64,000 nt of DNA from Mycteria americana (lineage: Eukaryota; Chordata; Aves; Ciconiiformes; Ciconiidae). The stretch spans positions 137,791,077 to 137,855,076 of the forward strand of contig NC_134365.1 in the NCBI RefSeq assembly GCF_035582795.1, given 5' to 3'. Each line of letters starts with the position of its first letter. Position 1 is the first letter of the stretch. Shown in pieces: positions 23,361 through 64,000 of the stretch. The translations under genes were made by a program, and so were the position numbers. The notes beneath the pieces were generated by a model, which saw only the letters and a program-made list of their open reading frames with translations, was not told the origin of the DNA and did no database searches.

Positions 23361-25239
23361 AATGCTTATGTCTGTCTTTTATGCACTAGGCAGAATGACG
23401 AAGTACAGCAGAGAGCTTAAGCAGTGCTCCTGCCTGGAAAAATGGCCTGATAATGGTATTTTAAGCAATTTTAAGGGTGTGTGATGCCCAATATGCAACA
23501 CAGTGGTTTCTTATTGAGGCATGCCCTAAATGCAATTCTCTGTTATTGCAATCCTAGTTTCATAGCGCAGCTCAGCCAACAACATGAGTGATGAGGCAGA
23601 AAACTGCTCTAACGGAGCCAGGGTACAGATGAACATTGGTGGGCAGCTATTTAAGCAGATGTCAGACAACTGGGACCCTGGGACTACCGAACTGGGAGTA
23701 TCAGGTAGGAGCTGGAGCCACAGCTCACGCTGCAGACCCAAGGGGTGGGGGGGAGGACTGGCACACTGGAGGAGGACGAGCCTGTGTTATCATGTCAGGT
23801 TACCCACAGCCTTTGTACTGTAACGGTGGCAAACTGACATAGTCGTCTTTGCTCCGAGCCAGGCAGGCTGGCCACCATCGCATACAACAGCGTATTTGAT
23901 TGAGACCGGATTTTAACTCCCAGTTGCTCTTCTCCTATCACTCAAACCCATCGGGTGCTGCCTTGCAGCCCTTGCTGGAGGTTTGGATTTCCTGAAAAGG
24001 CTCGAGGTACTTCCCTTTCTTAGGTGTTTGCTGTTTCCTTTTTGCTGTGGCACAAACTGTCTCCATGCTCTCGCCAGCTATCTAGACCAGCCTGAAGGTC
24101 CACCCCAAGAAATGCTCCCAGCTCATCTGAGAATGGATGGCATCCTCTCCCCACAGACCTACCGTCACCATCTCAGGCTACACAAATCATTCCCAGCTTG
24201 GAGCCCGGCCATCCTGTAGAAAGCCTGCCATGGTAGTAAGGCTGACACAAACAAGTCTGTATCCAGTAGTCTCCCATGTGTCTGCTCAATGAGAGCAAAT
24301 CCATCCATGAAAGCATGATGTGCGTGGAGCCCAGTGGCTTCCCACTGTTGTAACACTGTTTTTCAAAACATAAGTTTGTGCTAATTCATCTCACAGCTTA
24401 AAGTCTTTTCTCTTGTGTTAAGTCAATGGCAAGAAAGATGCAATGTATTTCTTGTATCATTCCTCACATATGATGTCAAGTATTGCATTTAGGTATGCAA
24501 TAGAAAAGAACCTAGAAATATGCTGAAAATTTGCAGCATAATTCAGTGTGACTCTCCTTGCTACATTTTCAGCTCACCACAATGCATACACCCACACTTC
24601 AATGCAGGTGCAGATGCACTCCCTCTAGGAAATGAGGTGAGACCCTTCTCTCCCCTCCAGGTATCCGCCGAGTATCCCACTGCTCGGGGGCCCCTGGGCC
24701 ATGCAGGCACCCCTCGGGGTGTCAGGGCTGAGCAGGGGCAGGTGGCAGCTGCGGGCTGGAGCCAGGAGCACGGGTGACTCCTGCGCCACGGCAGGGAGAT
24801 GACAGCTATCAGGGCTGCCCCCGAGGAAGGCACCAGAGCACTGGAAAGGGGGAAAAATAACACCTGCATGTAAAAAGGGAATTTTGGATCAGCCAGCCCT
24901 GTTTTAGTACCCTAAAAAGTACTGGGTCCAGCGATTGTGCAGTTAACTTACCAGCATAGAAGAGGAAATAAAAGAGTTAAGGCGAATAGTCAACATAGTC
25001 CCTGTTCTCTACTGGAGGAGAAGAAATCGTATCAAAGTAATAATAGACATAATTCTCTGCTCTGACAGACAACAGATGAAACAACAACACAAAAACCTTT
25101 CCACATTTCACCACGTGACAGTCTCACTGGCAAGTTAAGGAACGATGAGCTAGACAAGAATCACAAAAGGCACATAATTACTTAAAAAACAGGCTCCATG
25201 GTTCTCAGTCAAGAAGAGGGGCCATTTTAAGTGATAGGT

Positions 25240-25580
25240 CTCCTGGGCCTTGCTGTATCCCATATGATCTGGATGTGGGAAGAGAAAACCTATCTATTAA
25301 CAAGTTTGCGGGCATTGCCAACCTGGGAGTCCTTTGAAGGATCACAATTCCAAATGGTCGTATAAGATTGTTAAAATGGTCTGAAATCAGTGCAATGGAC
25401 TTCAGCCCAGACAAATTCAAAATGCACTAATTAGTGCCTCCCTAGAACCAGATGTACAGAGACAAAAAAGGGAACGGCTGAGCCGGTAGCAGTGCTACCA
25501 GAAATATCACAACGGGAATATCAGTCAATGTTGGCTAATGTCGCCAGAAAGAAGGTGTGTATCACCAAGGTACAGCGTGT
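25240..25580 (+). mobile_element. Degraded CR1 LINE fragment
   Basis: Diverged but collinear with the conserved 3' part of CR1: tatgatctggatg..., aacaagtttgcgggcattgcc, aacctgggagt, then gacttcagcccagacaaattc, then the segment resembling 'gtcgccaagaaggc'. It lacks the CR1 3' terminal octamers. Boundaries are approximate. Confidence 0.6.
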
Positions 25581-26834
25581 AAGATGCAGATGGTGATTGC
25601 AGTGATTGCGGTCATTGATAAGGTTTCAGTTATGATCAGATGTGGACGCCATCGCTGAGGAACCACAAAAATGTGGTGAGTCTGGATGGCACCAAGAAGA
25701 GTAACATGCCATTTAGGCAATGTGTCCTCTGGGGAAGGGTTGAGTGAACGTTGTTGGCTTTCCCTTGAAAAAAAAGATTGTTAGAGGATTGCACATGGAT
25801 GACAGAGATCACGTGTCCCTGGTCCACAGGACATGGGTATCAGAAGATATTGAAGCAAGGTGCTTCCTCAAAGTCCCTGGTTTCTGGCTCTGCTTGCTGG
25901 GGATGCCTGTTGCTGGTGGCCCTGCTGAGGCCGTGTTCAGCCCGTCACAGATGGGAGGGCTGGAGCTCCTTTCTTGGGGTTTGGCAATGAAGGGGCTGAT
26001 TGCTGCTGCTGCCGTGTAGACAGATTTACAGTGATTTTGGAGAAGCTCTGCCAGGAACTGGAAACCAGACCCATGGATGTGGCTTCAGAGTTGTGTCTCA
26101 AAAAGCACCTCCCCCCCAAGAAACAAACAAACAAACCCCAAACAAAACCAGCCAAGTGATCCTGAGCAGAAATAGGCTAATTTAAAAAGTACTATGGTAT
26201 TGTCTGATGGATAACACTCAACCCAAGCTGCATTTCCAGAACTAATTCATGCATTGATTTTCCCATTGATTTGCAGTAAGTGCTAGGTTCCTAGCTAGAT
26301 TAGCAAAGGTATTTAGATATTAAACTGGAGTCATCTTAGTAGTCTTAGTCACTTTAGTACTTAAGTCCAGTTGATTTATAGTTCAGATTAGGTCTCTGCG
26401 CAAGATGACGTGATACCACGAAGTCTCTTACTACTTTTTGATAGTTCAGTGAACACGTTTAAAAATCTGGTTTTATATGTCCCAGTTGCTTTGAAAATGA
26501 GGTATATTCTCCAAATCACTCGGGCTTTGCAAAGCCTTTTAAAACATGGGCCTAAACACCCAACCAGGTACCCTGTGTCAGGCTGACTGGGGTTTCTTCC
26601 TGCCTGGGAGTTAAGGTTCATGGCTTGGTGTTTCAGTGAAGTTTCTAAATATTTTTACAGCTTATCACCAACCTGTTAAAGGATTCACAGATTCTGAGCT
26701 ACCAAAGACACGGGCAGGCTATAGATAAAGTGACCAGCTGTATCATTGACAGCACATTTGGGAAACATTAACCAAAAGTAAAAGCCTTTTATAAGAAGGC
26801 CATAAAATGGCAGGAGGAATTATGTTTTTCCAAA

Positions 26835-26847
26835 GTTAATAATTGAC
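26835..26847 (+). promoter_or_regulatory. HNF1-type binding site in ACE2 promoter
   Basis: GTTAATAATTGAC matches the HNF1 palindrome GTTAATNATTAAC at all specified positions but one. It lies 61 bases upstream of the TATA box. HNF1A/B are known activators of mammalian ACE2 and CLTRN, so the site is functionally plausible. A FOXA-like tgtttattc follows immediately. Confidence 0.7.
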
Positions 26848-26908
26848 TTTTGTTTATTCGGCTTTTTATAAAAAACTTTTTCCTTTCTCCCCTACAATGG
26901 ATAAAACC

Positions 26909-26916
26909 TATAAAAG
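26909..26916 (+). promoter_or_regulatory. ACE2: TATA box of ACE2
   Basis: TATAAAAG in cctataaaaggccc, 132 bases before the start codon. A transcription start would be expected near 26940, giving a 5' UTR of about 100 bases. Confidence 0.72.
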
Positions 26917-26957
26917 GCCCAGCAAATTGGATTCAGCCTTTTTTCTTCACACTAGCC

Positions 26958-27004
26958 ATGCTTGAAGGCTGATGAGACAGAGCCCGACAGAGAAGCTTAC
27001 CTGA
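26958..27004 (+). other. Two short upstream ORFs in the predicted ACE2 5' UTR
   Basis: ATG at 26958 opens a 4-codon frame ending TGA 26970-26972. The last A of that stop begins a second ATG (26972) whose 10-codon frame ends TGA 27002-27004, 36 bases before the ACE2 start. This holds only if the start site is upstream of 26958, as the TATA position predicts. Confidence 0.55.
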
Positions 27005-27040
27005 GGAAACCTACTTCTTTGGGAGGTTCTCAGCCCGGAC

Positions 27041-51777
<24,737 letters not shown>

Positions 51778-52520
51778 AAGACGTGGGTACACTAAGGGTT
51801 TCTGGGTTTTTTTCATTTCACCTTTAACAATAGTGCCTAGCAAGGACCGCAACACTATGGATGTCATCAAACACAATGTCTTCTGGTTGACCATTAATCT
51901 ACTGGTTCATAGATAACAGCAACTAAATCTGCTGTTTATGTGATAACTAGAAAACATGCAAAAACTGAAGATATATATGTCCTGTGGCTTTTCTATGAAT
52001 TATGTGCATAATATTACACACTATTTGTGCTGCTTTTCATAAGTGTGCTGCATCCAACTTCTTTTTGTTTCCTCTGTAATGAAGATACAAAAGCTTGGAA
52101 GTATACGGTTGTATACAGATCAAGAGGGACATAAGAATAACTCACATACTCCTAATGCCCATGAGGAACATCTTGACCTTTCCACACGGAGACCTCAAAA
52201 GTGTATCTAATAGACAGTGAGAAAAAAACTTGACCACCAGAAGAACCTTGGTGATGAAGAACTCAATTTGATATGAAATAACTGCAATTTTTGCACCTTT
52301 AGGAAATCTATATCAGTGTAAAATGGATACTGGATGAAGACTAACAAGCACTGGAACTTTGTTAGGAAGTTGTAGCCTAAGTTATTTTTCTAACTGTTTG
52401 CTTGATAAGTATTGTAGATATATAAATATCCCATGCTCCCTCAAAAAAAAAAAAAAAATTTAAAGAGCTCTGTGCTAAGCTGTCATCTAAAAATGGAATA
52501 AACTTCCTTAATACTAAATG
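51778..52520 (+). other. ACE2: ACE2 3' UTR (predicted)
   Basis: Non-coding, AT-rich, includes an A16 run at 52443-52458 and ends just after a canonical AATAAA at 52497-52502, which has T-rich sequence downstream. Predicted length is about 740 bases. Confidence 0.6.
52497..52502 (+). terminator. ACE2 polyadenylation signal AATAAA
   Basis: Canonical hexamer 720 bases past the stop, followed within 30 bases by a long T run. Confidence 0.6.
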
Positions 52521-54253
52521 ATCAAAGTTCTTTTTTTTTTTTCAGTACCTCAGCCATTGCCTCCACTATTACAGCTACTGCATTACAAATACTGCATACT
52601 ACAAATACAAATTGCACTATTATGTGCAGGGGGCAGTAGACTGAGGCTTTGGGAGGTTCAGGTTGCACCTGAAAAAGAAAAGCTGTTCACAAGGGGGTAG
52701 TGCAGCACTAGAACAGGTTGCCTGTTCCATACTCTGTGAGAGGCTGTGGGATCTCTACCTTTAGAAGTGTTCGGAGCTCAGGTAGACAAAGGTATGGATG
52801 ATCAAGCGGTGGGGACAGTCCCACTCTGAGTGAGAAGTTTGGCCAGATAACCTCCGGAGATCCCTTCCCCTCAGCATTTCTATGATTCTGTGTCTTGTAG
52901 GTCCCATGCCACACCTGCCACCATGCCAGTGCAGTTGTTCTGTACACACCAGGGTCACTGGTAGGCACAAGGTGTCTACTCAGTCCTGTGTTCTGACAAA
53001 GAGCCAGGAGCAAACATGAGCCTGCATGAAAAATGTTCAGCAAATGCATGGACTCTTAAACTCATGGGCTTCCAAAATTATCAGAAACTGTAGAAAGCAG
53101 TCAGACATATATCTGAAAACCTACAGGTGGACTCTGTGGGCTCACAAAACACTATCCTAATGCTCCACAATCATTTCCTATTTAAGAGACAAGACCCTTC
53201 AATGAGACAGTTCAAAATGGTAGGCAGATGGTACTGATTAACTGCAAACTAGCCAGGAATGTAAAGGAATGAAAGTAATTTTTCTTTAAGTTGCCTACCT
53301 ACACCACATATCCCATTGCCATAACATCCTCAAACCTTAGTACTTTAGCCGAACTTTTAAGATAAATAATTCAACTGTATGTGGTCTTCCCACTTACCGT
53401 GCAGTAACAGAAAAAGGGACTGGCAAAGCTGGAAACAATCAAATAATGTAATTAGTCATGCCAGCCATCTTCAGATCTGTTGGTAAGATTAACATTTCCA
53501 TTAAAGCAAAGCTTTCATTTCAAAGCAATTAATTTTAAAAGCTGTGCTGTGAATCAAAAAACACCGTTCAGAACTGCCAACACATAAAGCCACTAAAAAA
53601 TATAGCAGGATGTTGGAAGAACAGAAATAAAAAGACAACGTTTATATTAAAAAAAATCAACCGCATGCATTAGCCCCAACAATACCTCACAGCTGGGGGG
53701 CGGGGGGGGACACCCCCACCCTCCTCTCATATTTTCTCTGTGTCAGCGCTCCTTCCTGACCCTGTCTCTGCGGCAGCGCTCCTTGGCCCAGCTTGGTGCA
53801 CGGGCAACGTCATACCATGCCCTACCTCTCCCTCATGTGCAGCCTGCCGTGGCCCCCCAGGCCTGTGTACATCCCCACAGTCATCGGCATGACCCGAAAT
53901 GCTGCTTTCCAACACGCACACGTGCGCACAGCTCCCCACATAGACAGGGATGCACTCTGCTAGCCAGCTTCCAGTGCTGGGACCAGGCAATGCCGGCAAG
54001 CACGGGCGCTGGAGCCTCTGGCTGGCCGGAGACCTTCATTTCTTTCTCCCCTCTCCCCACAGGTCTGCGCCCCGCGTTTCTTACTCCTTAGGTTCAGGTG
54101 AGCTCAAACTGGAGCTGCAGAGGAGTCCCTGCTAGGGCTGGGCCAGCTCCCCCAGGGAAAGAGCAAGCAGACGTCACTTGGACTCTTAGAGGCATCACAC
54201 ACTGACCTAGCTCAAATATAAGGAGAGAGGAGAGGATTTTTTTCAGACCTGGT
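52521..54253. other. Convergent ACE2-BMX intergenic region
   Basis: About 1.7 kb between predicted 3' ends. It contains a CR1 3' end (52645-52892), a G-run at 53694-53709 and a GC-rich stretch at 53700-54140. No gene is recognised. Confidence 0.65.
52645..52892 (+). mobile_element. CR1 LINE 3' end
   Basis: Classic CR1 tail landmarks in order: gggaggttcaggttgcacct, agcactagaacaggttgcct, gagaggctgtgggatctct, tagaagtgttcggagctcag, and the terminal imperfect octamers ttctatgattctgtg. 5'-truncated, as usual for CR1. Confidence 0.88.
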
Positions 54254-54275
54254 TTTATTTTAAAGCCCCTTTATT
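54254..54275 (-). terminator. Candidate BMX polyadenylation signals (two AATAAA on - strand)
   Basis: TTTATT on the + strand at 54254-54259 and 54270-54275 reads AATAAA on the - strand, about 1.0 kb past the BMX stop. These are the nearest canonical pair noticed, so the 3' UTR would be about 1 kb. Confidence 0.35.
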
Positions 54276-55296
54276 TTATACATATTAGATCAGCATTTTA
54301 CAAATGTCAGTGTCTAAGTTTAGACGCCTCTGTTATAGTCCTGTAGCTTCAGATGTATTTGGTATCTCTAGACTTACTGGAGTTAGCACTAATTTGTGTA
54401 GTGCTATGCACATTTGAAAGTTGGGTGCTCTTATTCAAGTGTTAACATCAGGAGCCAAATTTCAGCCCCTCAGTAGTAAAATATTTGGCTAAGCAATTAT
54501 ATTAATAGCACTTTCAGGACTCTTCAAATTTTTGCTCTTCAGTTTTTATAGAGATCAGCAAATTTACCATTTACAATTGCAATGACTATGGAATTCTGCA
54601 TAAAACATTTTTTCTCTATTTTTACCTGTAGCAGGAAGCCATAGCACTCTAGTAAACACCTCAAATGTTGCTAAGTTGCAAGTATCTTCGATATGTAGCT
54701 TAGAATAAATTCCAAATCAAATGTACACCCTGAGGGCCGAAACTGAAGTCAATAGTACTGGTAAGCAAACTGATATAATATTTTACCAGTAGTAATTTCT
54801 AAGTAATTGAAAGCGAAACTATAACTATTTATGTTGTTGTCACTTGCAGCAGTTCTAAATTTAACTTCAGGCATCAGCTTCAAGTGATTACAAAGAAAAA
54901 ACACATTCAGATGAGTTATGATAATCAGAAAACCTAACAAGCATATATTTCCCTGTTTACATTTCCAGTTAAGGCCAACTAATGACAGCTTGGAAGCACT
55001 GAAGGGGTGTACACAGTTGGTATATATATCTCAGTGTCTGAGAAGCCCTTTGAGACAATGCTAACAAAATGAATTATATTCTTCCACAGTATCCTTCCAA
55101 ATTCTGTCACCCACAGAGTGTCACAAAAGCTTTCTCCATACGCTTCTTCATCAGCTACCTGATTAAACGAGAAGAACACTAATATACAGAATAATAGGGG
55201 TGGCTAATGTCAGGCAGATTTCAGATTTAGCTCTCGTACAGAAGACAGGTGATATGGAACCAGTATGCACAGTCATCTGTTTCTGAATCTTCTTTT

Positions 55297-63999
<8,703 letters not shown>

Positions 64000-64000
64000 G

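Larger units (their letters stand above)
16352..26834. other. CLTRN-ACE2 intergenic region (may include distal CLTRN 3' UTR)
   Basis: About 10.5 kb with no recognisable protein gene. Landmarks are a short tandem repeat (16985-17028), a G-quadruplex-type tract (17695-17800), a solo LTR (20029-20623), a GC-rich block (22380-23360), a smaller GC-rich patch (24640-24800) and a CR1 fragment (25240-25580). The remaining stretches look unique and non-coding. Confidence 0.75.

Noticed and set aside
22948-23362. Two opposing open frames of about 135 codons
   Set aside because: Listed only as a GC block. The translations are low in hydrophobic order, Ala/Pro/Arg/Gly-biased, and mirror each other as GC-rich DNA does.
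53694-53709. G-run that might form a quadruplex
   Set aside because: Only two usable G tracts before the sequence turns C-rich; it does not meet the four-tract pattern.

Overview
This is a vertebrate nuclear window, almost certainly from a bird. It holds intron-rich genes with GT-AG splice sites, CR1 LINE fragments on both strands, two solo long terminal repeats (LTRs) of a type common in bird genomes, and sparse, old SINE-like remnants. Three protein-coding genes are recognisable from translated exons: CLTRN (collectrin) and ACE2 in tandem on the + strand, then BMX on the - strand. This BMX-ACE2-CLTRN neighbourhood is the one known on human Xp22 (chromosome 1 in chicken), so it is a conserved block and not a new arrangement.

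Layout. 1-16,131: 3' part of CLTRN, with exons 3-6 complete and possibly the last 14 bases of exon 2 at the left edge. Its intron 3 contains a solo LTR (1701-2253), a (GA)16 microsatellite and a CpG-dense, Sp1-box-bearing block near 7.3-7.5 kb. 16,132-26,908: CLTRN 3' UTR and intergenic DNA, with a G-quadruplex-type tract, a second solo LTR (20029-20623), a GC-rich island-like block (22.4-23.4 kb) and an old CR1 piece (~25.2-25.6 kb). 26,835-52,502: ACE2, with an HNF1-type site, a TATA box, 18 coding exons (27041-51777) encoding an intact 811-residue protein, and a 3' UTR ending near a canonical AATAAA. 52.5-54.25 kb: convergent intergenic interval with a CR1 3' end. 55,297-63,937 (-): the last eight coding exons of BMX, from the C-terminal half of SH2 through the complete tyrosine kinase domain. 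The PH, Tec-homology and SH3-like parts lie beyond the right edge.

Function. ACE2 is a membrane zinc carboxypeptidase of the renin-angiotensin system whose neck, membrane and tail portion is homologous to collectrin. Both proteins are partners of B0AT1-type (SLC6) amino-acid transporters in kidney and gut epithelium. Exon sizes and phases of CLTRN exons 4-5 equal those of ACE2 exons 16-17 (117 and 195 bases), which shows the shared origin directly. BMX is a Tec-family cytoplasmic tyrosine kinase and is a neighbour, not a pathway partner.

I did not find a previously undescribed system. The most useful leads are the ACE2 promoter (HNF1 site, TATA box, two overlapping upstream ORFs), three CpG/GC-rich blocks that could be unannotated promoters, and the avian-specific residues in ACE2. 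Exon coordinates come from reading frames, splice consensus and known exon lengths; transcript ends are predictions.
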